Part shown: piece by piece, positions 10,746 to 22,700 of the stretch
How the letters are laid out: every line of letters begins with the position of its first letter
How positions within the stretch are numbered: position 1 is the first letter of the stretch
DNA from: Chelonoidis abingdonii
Taxonomy: Eukaryota > Chordata > Testudines > Testudinidae
Direction of reading: 5' to 3'
Assembly (NCBI RefSeq): GCF_003597395.2
Contig: NC_133770.1
Span: 82,036,170-82,100,169 of the forward strand
DNA: 64,000 bases
The notes under the pieces: model-generated
Told to the model about the DNA's origin: nothing
What the model saw: the letters and a program-made list of their open reading frames with translations, nothing else
Database searches by the model: none
Position numbers and translations under genes: made by a program

Positions 10746-12640
10746 CACCATTCTAACATAATGTCCCCACATTTAAACAAACCAGTAAGTGGAACCAAGT
10801 GCAGCCAAAATGTTAATTTATTACTTTCCATGTTGGTGACCCCAACTTAATATCTCACATGCCTGTCTTCAATGTGAATTATTCCTCTTCTCACCCTCTC
10901 TAGGCACTCTGTTCCCATAAGTCAAAAGGCAGATAAGGGAAGTCCATATTCCTCAAAATGGCTGCCCGTCAGGGATGTTGAGTCTCCCCTACACACTGCA
11001 GGCTTGTACTCTTAATGTTCTTACCTTCTGCTGCTACTTCTTCAAAAGGGTTCTTATAAATTTAACCAAAGACAGAGTCTCACATTTCAAAAGAGCTGTA
11101 CATCTAAGTGAACTTGCCTAACCGTCCCAATGCACAAATGCAAGTTGGTTCTATGCACGTATAGATATGAATGCAGTGTACACCGCTGGGGGCAGGGTTG
11201 TGTGCCCAAGCGGTGTGCATGCACTTCTAAAAAACACCACCCATATCTTGGCTTGAATCAGCATGAATATCATAAATAATTCAAATCTGCTTCAATACCA
11301 ACAGCATTGTGGCATAAATGAAGGCTGACATTTATTATAGCCAAGTTTCCACTTGTTGTCTGAAGTGTATTGATTGTTACAGCGATCAAGCCATTGTACC
11401 TTTTCCAAACAGATGACTATTCCCAGTATTTTCGTCTTGTGGAGTCTCCAATGTATTATGTCAGCTCTGAGTATCTTTGCTGCAAGGCCAATTTCTCCTG
11501 CAGTAATGAAGAAGCTGGTTTACCTTTATGAGCGGCCAGCACCTGGCTATCTGGATCCACGCTGCAGCATATACTGGAACAGTCAGATTGCCAGCGTATA
11601 GCTCTTTAATGTTGTCAGAGGGAGGCAAGACATTTAATAAGAGTAACATACAAAACCAGTCAATACCTATCCCTCCTAAATCCAAACATTTCTTTTAACC
11701 ATTACAAAGTTCACCATTTGGAAGGAAGTGGACAAAAAATTAATACACAACATTAAGCTTGACTTTCTGCAGGTGAAATAACCTGATGGGAGCAAGCTGA
11801 GATTCTGCTTCAGGACTCATCTTAAGAAGTGACTCCAAACTAGACAGGCTGGTGGTGCAGGAATCCATGAATCAGAAGGGGTGGAAAGAGGTCAGAAAAA
11901 GCAGCGACTGCCAGGAATCAGAAGGTATCCAGGGCCTAAACTGCAAGGATCCCCAGCCAGGTGAATAGTTCTCTAAACTAACTGGACCTCACTATGCCAA
12001 TGAGCTGAGTAAATGTCGCTCTCATCTCACAGTCATGTACTAAGGAGTCTTTGCCTGTTGCTGGTTTGTTTCCTGTTCGAGGTCGTCTGCTCTGAGCATT
12101 ACACCCACCATCTATTTTTGGATCATTGCTTATTCACGCGTATATGAGTCACCTGGTGTTTAACATCCTAATATTGAGCTTCAGTTTGAAGGTCTTGAGG
12201 GCCTCGCAGTAGTGACTGAACACATGAGACTTCCTCTGAAGAGAATGGGAGTCAGCGGAAACTGAGGGCACTTAGCAACTTGCTGGATTGTGCCCTCACG
12301 CTGCAGGTCACAGAGGTGCTGATAAACGTCACTCTGATGTAATTGTTCCACAGCTTCCTCCTTTTCTAGCTGCCATCAGTTCACAGATATGAGTAACTGC
12401 AATGCATTTCATCAAACACTGTGGTCAGGGAGAAGGGCTTGTGAGCATTGCTTGACCTGTAGGATGCATTATTAGGATTTTCAACCCTCATAGCAAGGTC
12501 TATTGGAAAAGTCAGTTAAATGCAGTTGCTAGTGTTGCAAAGCAGTGTTCTAATTATCTATTAATTCACTTTTCTTTAGTGTGACAAAGTCTGCCCAGAG
12601 GGGGAGTTGTGCTAGCACAAGATGCTCCACTAACAGACTC
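10746..12640. other. No supported gene or assignable repeat
   Basis: About 1.9 kb without clear element termini, LINE domains or spliced-exon signals. Short ORFs are at background level. Confidence 0.4.
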
Positions 12641-14718
12641 TGATATTCGGATTTTACATAAACCGGTTTTGTAAAACAGATTGTATAAAGTCGAGTGCAC
12701 GCGGCCACACTAAACACATTAATTCGGCGGTGTGCGTCCATGTATCAAGGCTAGTGTCAATTTCCGGAGCGTTGCACTGTGGGTAGATATCCCGTAGCTA
12801 TCCCATAGTTCCCACAGTCTCCCCCGCCCATTGGAATTCTGGGTTGAGATCCCAGTGCAAAAACAGTGTCGCGGGTGATTCTGGGTAAATGTTGTCACTC
12901 ATTCCTTCCTCCGGGAAAGCAACGGCAGACAATCATTTCGTGCCCTTTTTCCCTGGATTGCCCTGGCAGACGCCCCAATATATCATTGGCAAACCATGGA
13001 GCCTGTTTTGGCCTTTTGTCACTGTCACCGTATGTGTACTGGATGCTGCTGACAGACGCGGTACTGCAGTGCTACACAGCAGCATCTTTGCCTTTGCAAG
13101 GTAACAGAGATGGTTACCATCCCTATTACACCGTCTGCCATTGTAAATTGGTGATGAGATGATGGTTTATCAGTCATTTTGTACCGTCTGCTGCTGTCAT
13201 GGGTGCTCCTGGCTGGCTCGCTGAGGTCGGCCGGGGGCGCATGGACAAAAATGGGAATGACTCCCCAGGTCATTCCCTTCTTCATGTTTGTCTAAAAATA
13301 GAGTCAGTCCCGCTAGAATATGGGGCAAGTGTACTGGAGAACCAGAGAGCACAGCCGTCTGTGTCAGAGCCCCAGAGATCCCACAGAAAGATGAGCTGCA
13401 TGCCATTCTAGGGGTGCCCCTGCAACAACCCACCCGTTGCTTCCCTCCTTCCCCAACCCTCCTGGGCTACCTTGGCAGTGTCCCCCATTTGTGTGATGAA
13501 GTAATAAAGAATGAAGGAAGAAGAAAACACTGACTTTTTAGTGAGATAAAATGAGGGAGAGGAAGCCTCCAGCTGCTATGAAAGTCCAGGCAGGACATTA
13601 AAGGGGCGGGGGAGAGGACCCCAGCCTCTCGCTGCTATGATAGTCCAGGCAATACGAATCTTTTCTTTAGACATGAAAGGGGGGTGCTGATAGAGATCAG
13701 CTCCAGTTGCTATGATGAAGATGGTTACCAGCCGTTCTGTACCTACTGCCGGGAATAACGGGAAGTCATTCCATTTTTACCCAGTCCCCCTGCCAACCTC
13801 ACTGAGGCACACCAGGAGCACTCACGGCTGCTGCTGCTGCTGATGGATGCAGTCATATTGTACCATCTGCCATCAGGAAGAGGATGCTGGTGTTCAGCCG
13901 CCGACCACCGTCTACCAGCAGCATGCAGTAGACAAGGATGACATTGAAAAAGGCGAGAAACGTTTTTTTCCCTTTTCTTTCGGGAGGGGAAGGGTGTAAA
14001 TTGACGAGCTATACCCTGAACACCCATGAAAATGTTTTGACCCTTCAGGCATTGGGAGCTCAGCCAAGAATGCAAATGCTTTCGGAGACCGAGAGGACTG
14101 TGGGATAGTGGATCCTCAGTACCCCCCCTCCCTCCATGAGCGCCCATTTGATTCTTTGGCTTTCCGTTACACTTGTTACAGAGCACTGTGCTGTGGCCTC
14201 TGTCTATCATAGCCCGGAGATTTTTTCAAATGCTTGGCATTTCGTCTTCGGCTTCGTAACGGAGCTCTGATAGAACATTTGTCTCCCATGCAGCGATCAG
14301 ATCCAGTATCTCCCGTACGGTCCATGCTGGAGCTCTTTTGGATTTGGGACTGCATGGCCACCCGTGCTGATCAGAGCTCCACGCTGGGCAAACAGGAAAT
14401 GAAATTCAAAAGTTTGCGGGGCTTTTCCTGTCTACCTGGCCAGTGCATCCGAGTTAAAATTACTTTCCAGAGTGGTCACAATGCTGCACTGTGGGATACC
14501 GCCCGGAGGCCAATACCATCAATTTGTGGCCACACTAACCCTAATCCGATACGGTAATACCAATTTCAGCGCTACTTCTCTCGTTGGGGAGGAGTACACA
14601 AACCAGTTTAAAGAGCCCTTTATATGGATATAAAAGGCCTCGTTGTGTGGACAGGTGCAGGGTTAAATCGGTTTAACGCTGCTAAATTCGGTTTAAACGT
14701 GTAGTGTAGACCAGACCT
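12641..14718. mobile_element. Harbinger-derived non-autonomous element, 2.1 kb
   Basis: The right end is GTGTAGTGTAGACCAGACCT, the terminal motif of turtle Harbinger-like elements (GGCCTGGTCTACACTAC when reversed). Subterminal AAATCGGTTTAA and internal ACATAAACCGGTTTT motifs support this. The left terminus is missing or degenerate. On the minus strand at about 14,270-14,355, one frame reads RAPAWTVREILDLIAAW, like the Myb/SANT-type DNA-binding partner ORF of PIF/Harbinger transposons. On the plus strand at about 13,389-13,412 another frame reads DELHAILG, which in intact relatives lies downstream in the same ORF. The gene pieces are therefore inverted relative to each other. An imperfect inverted repeat links 13,196-13,270 with 13,757-13,828. 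Confidence 0.75.
14270..14355 (-). pseudogene. Remnant of Harbinger Myb/SANT-like DNA-binding ORF
   Basis: The minus-strand frame gives PKSKRAPAWTVREILDLI followed by AAWETNVLSELR. This has the W-x(5-6)-L-x-x-x-W spacing of a Myb/SANT or MADF helix and resembles the accessory protein of PIF/Harbinger elements. A stop follows within about 15 codons. The remnant is 80-90 bp of a dead transposon gene; there is no initiator or regulatory context. Confidence 0.6.
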
Positions 14719-17560
14719 GAGACAGCAATGAAGGCCCAAAAGCACTGGTTCAGCTTATTTCTGAGCAGCTTCTTGCAGAGGGGTTCTGAAGTTACCCTCT
14801 GTGACAGAATCCCAGAGGAACAAACCATGCAAACTGTGTCTGCCCTCCCCCACAGCATAGTTCCCTCAGGGGTCTGAACAATTATGGCCATCTCAGGAAG
14901 AATGACTGTTTTTTGCCAGAGATGATCTGTCCTGTGATCAGTTCTTTTAGATCAGTTTCTCTTACCCCTTTTCTTTCTGTCTGAAAAGACTCGCCAGTGC
15001 ACTCTTTTGGGGCCTAGTCCAACAGTTTTGATGAAGCAGAACTCCCTATGAACTGAAGGACTAAAGAACCAGGACCTATGTCTGTCCTTTCCTAACCTCC
15101 TTTACAGAGTTTGGAGAATCCTTATCACTGGACTCTGCCTGTTTGGGGTTAGGAACCTGAGGAAATCATTACTGGGCACTCTGACTTTGCTCCTTTGCCT
15201 GTTCCTCAAGCAAAGACAGTAACAGGTATAAACCTGCTCAGGGTTGATGGTTGGGTAGGATCCTGGGAACCTCCAGAACATGTTTGTAAGGTGGCTGAAT
15301 ATTGCAGTCTGTCAGGAGGCCACCAGGGCAGGCCCAGCACAGCCTCAATGGCTGCAACAGATATCACTGATTGTGTCTAACTTGGGAAAGCACAGCAGTC
15401 ATCCATGCCTTAGGCCTCAGAGCCCAGAGGAGAGGGGGTTTTGTTCCTTATCAGACAAATAGGTGAAATTAAGCATGATGTCTGAGTCAGAACCTGCTGC
15501 CCTTATTCCTGTGGCACAGTACGTTACCCACCAAGTGGCCCCACTGATTTCAGTGGGACCCCTTGGGAAACAAGGCACTGTTAATTCTGAGTGTGGGAGT
15601 CAGAGTCTGGCCCTTTCTTAACCTGATCCTCCAAGGCTCTGAGTGCCTCTTGAAAGATGCTTAACAACCATCACTCACTGTAGCCCTGGGAATGGATGGT
15701 GCTGATCACCTTCCAAGATAAGCGCTAAGAGACACTTCTGGGAGCTCCTGGAATGCCCCAGAGTAGTCGAATAGACTTGGGAAGAATGGGCCCCTGTAAG
15801 AGAACTCTCAATTCAAGACCTGAAAAGAGCTAGCCTGAGATTTCCTAGACACTACTGAAGAAAAAGAACTACTGAACTGGAATCTCCATTTTGCACTTAG
15901 TCACAATTTTTACAATTTAAAAGCCACTGTTTTATTTTGGGACACTCAGCAACTTGTTGCAGACTAATGCCTGCAACACAATATTGAGTGCTCGTGACAC
16001 AGTACAACATGTGATATGACATGTGACTTCCAAGAAACAAAGACACAGGTTATTTGTTTCACAGGGCAAATTCAAGAGTGGGAAAGCCCTGCCCTGGCTT
16101 ACAGGGAGAAGTATATTGCTTAGTTTTCCTTTGTTAACTATAGTCCATGAAGTTACGCACATGCATAAGTGTTTGCAGAACTGGGCCTATATTTAGTAAA
16201 ACTTCCTTCAAACTATACCTGAAAACACTTTGCTACATTTAAATTATACAATATGACATGTACTATAATGAAAGCAATAGCCTTGTGAGGACATTTCATG
16301 GTAAATAAACAGAAGAGTTCACTAATATGTAAGGCTAACGGTAGTGGGCCAGGGAAATTAGAAGCACAAGAGATTTTTTTCAGAACACATGATCAATTAA
16401 TTGAGAGATATAGGAAGGTTGTGGCAGTGGCGACAGAAGAACCAAAACTAAAAGGTATTTTACATTGTAATACAGAATTGCTATGGTGGGTCATATCCTC
16501 TGCTGGTGTAGACTGGTACCGTATAGCCCCTTTAAAATCAACCCACAATCTGAAGATGGGCTACAAAATAATGTTGTTATAAGCTACGTGTATAAATCAC
16601 CAGTTAGATGATTTCAATGTGATTTATTTTCCATTAGTAAAACACCGTCCAAGGGCCAGATTCAGACACATTGATGCCTATCAGTTTTATAACCCACTAA
16701 CCAAATAAGCGTAATTGCTTTTGGTTTTTGCGTGGATATATCTAGAAGCACCATAATGTCCAGCAAACTACACATGGTGAAGTAAGACAAGTCATGCATG
16801 TCAAGTCACTGGTAACAACAACCAGCTGTAAATAAACATGAACTATGCTATTAACAGCCACCATCCAGGCCTGCCTTCTCTCAGCAGAACATGCACAGGG
16901 GTTGGAAGAGCCTAAGGCAGGCAGGCAGCCAGTACTCCTGGATGAGATGCTTCATCTGCTCCAGCTATGAGCTGCTAATGTCTGTCCATTGTTTCCAGGG
17001 GTGCAGCAGCAAGCCGTTTGACATCTGTACATACTGGTCAACCAATTGCCCCAGTGCTCACAACATCCCTATCTTCTCCCACGGCAGGCCTGCTTTGACT
17101 GTCTCTCACCCAGCAGTTGCAATTAGAGACAGAGGTCTAGCACAGTGTTAACACAGGGATTAATAACAACTTTAAAGAGAAGCACAACCCCTGGTAGTTT
17201 GCCACAAGAAATATTGTCCCCAGGAAATGAACGGTTGCACTCCATAATATATACGACATATGTGCCTGCATGTGACAGAGTGGCCAAGCCATCTATCACT
17301 GAACAAGAACAGAACTAGCCACAAGCACAGGATATTTCTTGGGAGCCGAAGGGCTCCTGTGCAGATTCTCAAGCCACTCCCATCTCCACCCTCTGAAGCA
17401 TGAATAGAAGGAATGAAATGCTCAGCCTGATTTTTTCCTCCCCTCTCAGCCCCAGCAGCTTTGTACTTTCAATATCAGAGGCCAGGCTCCAGGCAATGCT
17501 CAGCAGTGAGGACTGACTACATCAGCTCCACAGGTAACGGATAGAGTGCGTACCCTATAA
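14719..17560. other. No supported gene or assignable repeat
   Basis: About 2.8 kb with no recognisable element ends. ORFs are under 100 codons, overlap on both strands and show no domain motifs. Confidence 0.4.
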
Positions 17561-17568
17561 GTTGTAAG

Positions 17569-17859
17569 CAGGAGCGGCGCCAGGGTTTTTGGCGCCCTCG
17601 GCGGGGGTCCTTCCGCACTCCCGGTCATTGGCGGCAATTCTGTGGTGTGGGGGTCCTTCTGCGATCCCGGTCTTCGGGGAACTTCGGCGGTGGGTCTTGG
17701 AGCGAGTGAAGGACCCGCTGCAGAATTGCTGCCGCCGACCCAGAGCGCGGAAGGACCTCCCGCCGCCGAATTGCAGCCAAGGGCGGCAAAATGTCGCCCC
17801 CCCAAATCCTGGTGCCCTAGGCGACCGCCTAGGTCGCCTAAATGGAAGCGCCGGCCCTG
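17569..17859. mobile_element. hAT MITE, 291 bp, perfect TSD
   Basis: It begins CAGGAGCGGCGCCAG and ends GAAGCGCCGGCCCTG. The 8-bp duplication GTTGTAAG is at 17,561-17,568 and 17,860-17,867 (8 of 8). The interior is GC- and CpG-rich with an internal palindrome CTAGGCGACCGCCTAG. The perfect duplication suggests a relatively recent insertion. ORFs across it are spurious. Confidence 0.92.
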
Positions 17860-18468
17860 GTTGTAAGGCTCACTGTATTAAAATGAGCCACTCTGTTAGT
17901 CTTTTCTCTCGCTAATTGAAGCTAGCACCTGCTTTTTTTTGTGTGTGTGCAGTTCTCACCTTTTTGTTTTCAGCCAAATATCCCTTTAACCATATAGAAA
18001 CCCAGTCCCAAATACCTGTTTGTGTGAGGTGGAATAGACCTCCCTGAGACAGCCTGGCACAGCTGTATTTCCAAGTACCAGGAAGAGCTTTGGGGAGAAG
18101 GGGAAATAAACCTGGTACTGCTTGTACATACCCTTGGGGATGTTTTTTCTTGTGTACTCAGTGAAATGCTCTGAGTCTCCTGATAGCTTTTTTTCATTTG
18201 TTGGATTTAGTGCCTGTTTGGGATGTTTCATTTGTTCTTCTGCTAAATAAAAAGTGCAATTGTATCAAGTTTGCCCTGGGAGATTTTTTTCTCACCCTTT
18301 TCATGGACAGTTTTCAGATGCAAACTCCTCTCACTCACAGTAATGGTGACAGTTGTATGATTTAGCACCATGGTCCGGAACACAGGGCAGAGCATAGCTA
18401 CTCACTCAGGCTCTCTCTGGGGCTAGGACACAACAATCAAGGGCTGCTAGTCTTCCAATACCTTCCCG

Positions 18469-18741
18469 CAGGGCTGGCTCTAGCCATTTCGCCGCCCCAA
18501 GCACGGTGGCACACTGCGGGGGGTGCTGTGCCGCTCGCCGGTCCCGCAGCTCTGGTGGACCTCCCACAGGCGTGCCTGCGGATGCTCCACCAGAGCTGCA
18601 GGACCAGCAGACCCTCCGCAGGCACGCCTGCTGGAGGTCCACCAGAGCCACCTGCCACCCTCCCGGCAACCAGCAGAGCACCCCCCGCGGCATGCCGCCC
18701 CAAGCACGCGCTTGGCGCGCTGGGGCCTGCAGCCGGCCCTG
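18469..18741. mobile_element. hAT MITE, 273 bp, perfect TSD, internal hairpin
   Basis: It begins CAGGGCTGGCTCTAG and ends CTGCAGCCGGCCCTG. The duplication CCTTCCCG flanks it at 18,461-18,468 and 18,742-18,749 (8 of 8). The interior has inverted arms at about 18,551-18,582 and 18,615-18,647 (GGTGGACCTCC... against ...GGAGGTCCACC), enough for a strong hairpin. This explains the overlapping ORFs on both strands. It resembles the element at 46,407-46,688. Confidence 0.92.
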
Positions 18742-18749
18742 CCTTCCCG

Positions 18750-19480
18750 TAATCCCTCATTCCATGGCTTTTTCCTGCCCTCTACCTATTCCCTGATCAG
18801 AAGTCACCTACCACTGAGAATAGGGCTGGAATGACTTACTCCCCTGATCTGTAATGAAAAGAGGCACAGAGGTAATATTGCCTGCACTCTATCTCCTCTG
18901 CCATCCAGAGAGGACATTCTTCACCTACTGCTACTCTTGAGACAGAGCTGGGAAACAGAAGTTCATGAATCATACTTCCAGCTCTAATACGAGCAAATCA
19001 CTTCACCTCTCTGTCTCAGTTAGTACTAGTGTCAGTGAGCACATAACACAAACCTACCTCACGGGTGTGTTTTGAGATGTGAAGTACTGAGGAGAAAAAT
19101 TCTAATGAGTGTCACTACGTTGGCTGTGGTGGAATGGGAGAAAGCTCTTGTCTGTTAGTAACAGTGGGAGGGAAATTTGTATTAAAGCTAATGTTAAAAT
19201 TAGATAATACGCAAGTTAAGGAAAGAGTCTCTGTACATCTGGGTATAATGCTTAAATTATCCAAAAGTACAAAGTTTGGTTTTAAAAGTCATAAAATGCA
19301 CACAGTACATAATCTGCAATATCCTAAAATAAGGTTAATACATTCAGTGATACAGTTAAAGTATTAGTGTAAATACAGTACATGTCCAGCAAGTAAGTGC
19401 CCAGTCCAGCAAGGCACTAGGCACTCATGAAATTCCAAAGAAAGTGGCACATGCACACTACCCCATAGACCCCACATATA
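18750..19480. other. No supported gene or assignable repeat
   Basis: AT-rich intergenic-looking DNA; nothing recognisable. Confidence 0.35.
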
Positions 19481-19484
19481 GAAT

Positions 19485-19625
19485 ATTAATGCTTATTTAG
19501 CACTTTTCATCAGTAGATCTCAAAGGACCTTACAAAGGACATAAATATACAAGATCACTGACAGAGGTGAATTTGCAGCCTTACCCATTACTCATCAGAC
19601 ACATATGGTAACTTTGGCGGAATGG
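19485..19625 (+). repeat. MIR-like CORE-SINE fragment
   Basis: Motifs CTTATTTAGCACTTTTCATC, AGTAGATCTCAAAG and CCTTACAAAGGA match the 3' half of the amniote MIR-like family, which has a further copy at 39.2 kb. Highly diverged. Confidence 0.5.
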
Positions 19626-19990
19626 AAATGGAAACCCAGTTTGTGGTGTTTGTGAGCCACAAGTGCTGGCACCAAATCATGAATGGAATGACTGGATAAA
19701 ATACACGCACACCACAAAGAAATAGATCAGCAATTCAAAATGGTAATACCCAGCATGCCTTAGTCATTCCTTTACGTTTAGGGCTAGATTCTGCTAGCTG
19801 ATCCATGCAAACAAACACTTGTACCCATGCAGAGATGAAGAGTTGGGGTCTAAGTGGCCACAGCATACCAGATATAAAAATGAGAAAAATAACAGCATCC
19901 AAAATACTTATTGTGTCAATATCTATGCTTTAGAAACGAGTAAAACCATCACGGCTAAAAGAACTCCATTACTTTTACATATCACAGCTA

Positions 19991-20165
19991 TGGGAGGGAT
20001 AGCTCAGTGATCTGAGCATTGGCCTGCTAAACTCAGGCTTGTGAGCTCAATCCTTGAGGGGGTCACTTGGGATCTGAGTCAAAAATCAGTACTTGGTCTT
20101 GCTAGTGAAGGCAGGGGGCTGGATCCAATGACCTCTTTATGAGACAGGTATATCTCCATATATTT
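19991..20165 (+). mobile_element. tRNA-derived SINE, turtle Cry I (Pol III/SINE) type
   Basis: The head is tRNA-like: GGGAGGGATAGCTCAGTGA carries a Pol III A box, and TGTGAGCTCAATCCT a degenerate B box. The body has GGGGGTCACTTGGGATCTG and AGTACTTGGTCTTGCTAGTG, followed by GGGGGCTGGATCCAATGACC. This arrangement is the tRNA(Lys)-derived SINE of cryptodiran turtles, and it is the best taxonomic marker in the window. The B box is mutated and the 3' end decays into T-rich DNA, so this copy is probably inactive. Confidence 0.85.
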
Positions 20166-20904
20166 TTATTTTATTCTGTGTTAGAGTCAGACAAGAATCC
20201 CTTCTCCACCAAGAGTAAAGGGACATAAGAGACTAATTACTGATATAAAAACAGTGATGCTGCTAAATCAAATCTATTACATCATATATTTTGTCATATG
20301 CATTACCTACATAGAGAGTTATATCAGTTGTTATCAGCAGCTAGATAACACCTGTATACCATATCTGATTCCCACTGACTCTGCATAATCACAAGACTTT
20401 CATAGCACCCAGCCCAGACTCTTCCTCAGGAAAGCTCAGTCCTTAAAGGCACAGCCCCTAATTTCTCAGGCTGGGGCCTAAGACTCTATCATGTATCACC
20501 ACCAGTGTAGGAACACTGGTACCCTGTATTGTGCTATAACATTGTAATCCATTGATTCACATTTGTTTCTTTTGCTTTCAACTTACAATAATGTGTACAT
20601 CAGTCTGATTCAAACTCCTCCAGAGGTAAAGATGGTACATTTACACTAACAGGCAGGGAGATGATTGGCAGCAAGCACAACACTGTTACAATGTCAAGGA
20701 TTTGGCACGTTACCTAGTGGGAAAATAAATTCCATCATAACATATGGCTTCCCACTCACTGACAAGCTTGTACATAACAGTTTGTGCATTGAGTCAGTCA
20801 TCTGGGGTCTCTATCCATCCCATGCTGACATTTTGGGAAGAGAATAGCAAACAATATGGCACCTTTTCTGCTTTTTTCTTTCGAGTGTTTCCAATACATT
20901 AGTT

Positions 20905-20945
20905 CAGTGGTCCCCAACTTGTTATTGTTACCTCCCCCAGCGATG
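20905..20945. mobile_element. Possible hAT 5' terminus
   Basis: CAGTGGTCCCCAACTTG matches the Charlie-type hAT end seen at 463. No matching right end or 8-bp duplication was located in the following 500 bp, so it is at best a fragment. Confidence 0.35.
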
Positions 20946-21399
20946 AGTTGGTGCAGGGACATTCCCCCTACTCTGCATGCCTCATTGCACGTCCTGACGT
21001 ACTTGCCTCTGTCTCCCCTTTTATTCTCTCCACTCCCTCCTGTCGCACCTCCCCACTCCCACTTGTTTCTTTTTCTTTACAGTGTAGTTTTTTGCTGCCT
21101 CTCCCCCAACTTACTATATTTGGGATTTGTTCTTTTTGATTCCCTTCCCCTATTCCCCGATTCAGCCAAAGGCTGCATGCTGCTCAGGGTGTGGGGAGGC
21201 TATGGTGTCTACAGGGCTGTGAGGCACATACTCTCACGGCTGAGAAGTGAGGAGCAGAGAGGAGTTGCCCCTCCTCTCCCTGGCTTATCCAAGCAGCACT
21301 TTCCCTCCTCCTTGGCTGGTGTGAGGAGATCGGGGTGTGATTGTTTCAGCTTAGGACCAGCCTATCCAGTTTTGTACCAGTACAACTATGTGGGTTAGG

Positions 21400-21634
21400 G
21401 GTGGGATTTTGCTACTAATATCATTACACCAGCACAACCCCTACAGTGGATGCAGTTACACTAGGATAAATGTGCCTTTTACAATATAGCTTCTCCCCCA
21501 CCATATCATGATGATACCTGTATCAGCCCTTTTATACCAGTATGATGGTATCCCCACTAGAGGCTTGTACCTCTTTAATTATCATATACTGGTGTTGTTA
21601 AAACAGTCTGACTTTTGTTTCTAGACAAGCCCTT
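21400..21634. mobile_element. Harbinger-like MITE 3' portion
   Basis: It ends CTAGACAAGCCCTTA, the reverse of the GGGCTTGTCTA terminal motif. The interior shows the TACACCAGCACAACCCC and TATACCAGTATGATGG repeats typical of this MITE class. The left terminus is not recognisable. Confidence 0.5.
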
Positions 21635-21639
21635 ACTTT

Positions 21640-22610
21640 AACCACTGAGTGAGCACAGGAAGGCCTGGAGTGGCAAGCTGTAGCCTCAGCCCATGGTCCT
21701 GGGCCCATCAGAGGCTCCCAAAGCTAGTTCATTAAACGGCATTGCAGGAGGAGGGAAGGAAGGCAGGTGGCTTTCAAGGACTCATGAGCCCATCTGCGTG
21801 GAAGCACATTTTCAGTTCATGGATGGGGGAAGGATCCAGGGAAATATGCAGCTTCTTTTGCTCTCTGTCCTTCACTCCTCTGCCTCCTCTCCCAGAGTCC
21901 TTCAGGGCCCAACCCAGGTTAGAAGATGCAAGTTAGTGCAAAGATTCTACCTCAGAGTTTGAATTTACGTCTTTTTTTTGGTAAAGGCTCCAGGTAAGGA
22001 GTGCTCTTTCTAATACATGACCTTACTGCCTGGGTGCTTGCCCACATATTAGGGACTGGAACCTGTGAACCCTACTTACAAATGTAACACTGTGAGGGCT
22101 ACTCATGGGACCAAGGAGTTGCAGGTTTCGGCCTGAAGTGACTAGTTTTTTTAAACATGGGCATAATCACCAAGTGAATATTTAATTTCCCATGGAAAAG
22201 CTTTACCTCCAGCTGCTAGAGCATTTGAATAGACTAGTTAAGTTGAAGAGGGCTCTTGATTTCTTATTTGCATATTAATTTCTTTGTCTCTGCTCAGGTG
22301 GCACGAATTAATAGCTTTAGCAACCATAGCACAAAAGAAAGAATCAACTGGGGGTGGTTGGGGATGGTGGAGTATGCTGCCTTACCAACAAAAACCATGG
22401 AGTTAATTAGAAAAGGGATCAGATGTCAGACTACCTGAATTCAATGAGGTGCATTAATGACTCCTGGTAAAGCAGTAACTGAGGAAAGGAAAGGAAAGAT
22501 GGGCTGGCATTCACAGATACTTAGAGCCAGCTCTTCAGTGATGGACCCTTCCATATAGCTCCACTGGTTGCAGTGCAGTTACACCAGTCCACACGAGCTG
22601 AGGATTTGAC
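21640..22610. other. No supported gene or assignable repeat
   Basis: Ordinary noncoding DNA. Short ORFs only. Confidence 0.35.
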
Positions 22611-22616
22611 TTTTAG

Positions 22617-22700
22617 GGTGTGATTTTTTCAGAAGTGCTGAGCACTTGCAGCTCCCACTGGAGTTGAGGAAACTCTGTGCTCATGAAAAATCAGGCCCAT
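22617..22700. repeat. Old fold-back repeat (AGTGCTGAGCAC type)
   Basis: TGATTTTTTCAGAAGTGCTG and GCTCATGAAAAATCAGGCCC form imperfect arms around CAGCTCCCACTGGAGTTG. It is a short dyad repeat of the class that recurs through amniote genomes. Confidence 0.45.

Noticed and set aside
13743..14210. 155-codon minus-strand ORF
   Set aside because: Lies within the Harbinger-derived element. Only the region just upstream, in the same frame, shows SANT-like sequence, separated by a stop.
19991..20060. Functional tRNA gene
   Set aside because: tRNA-like boxes are part of a SINE body. The B box is mutated and there is no complete cloverleaf.
20856..21398. 180-codon plus-strand ORF, L/P/S-rich
   Set aside because: Pyrimidine-rich composition, a hAT-like terminus inside, no splice or domain support.
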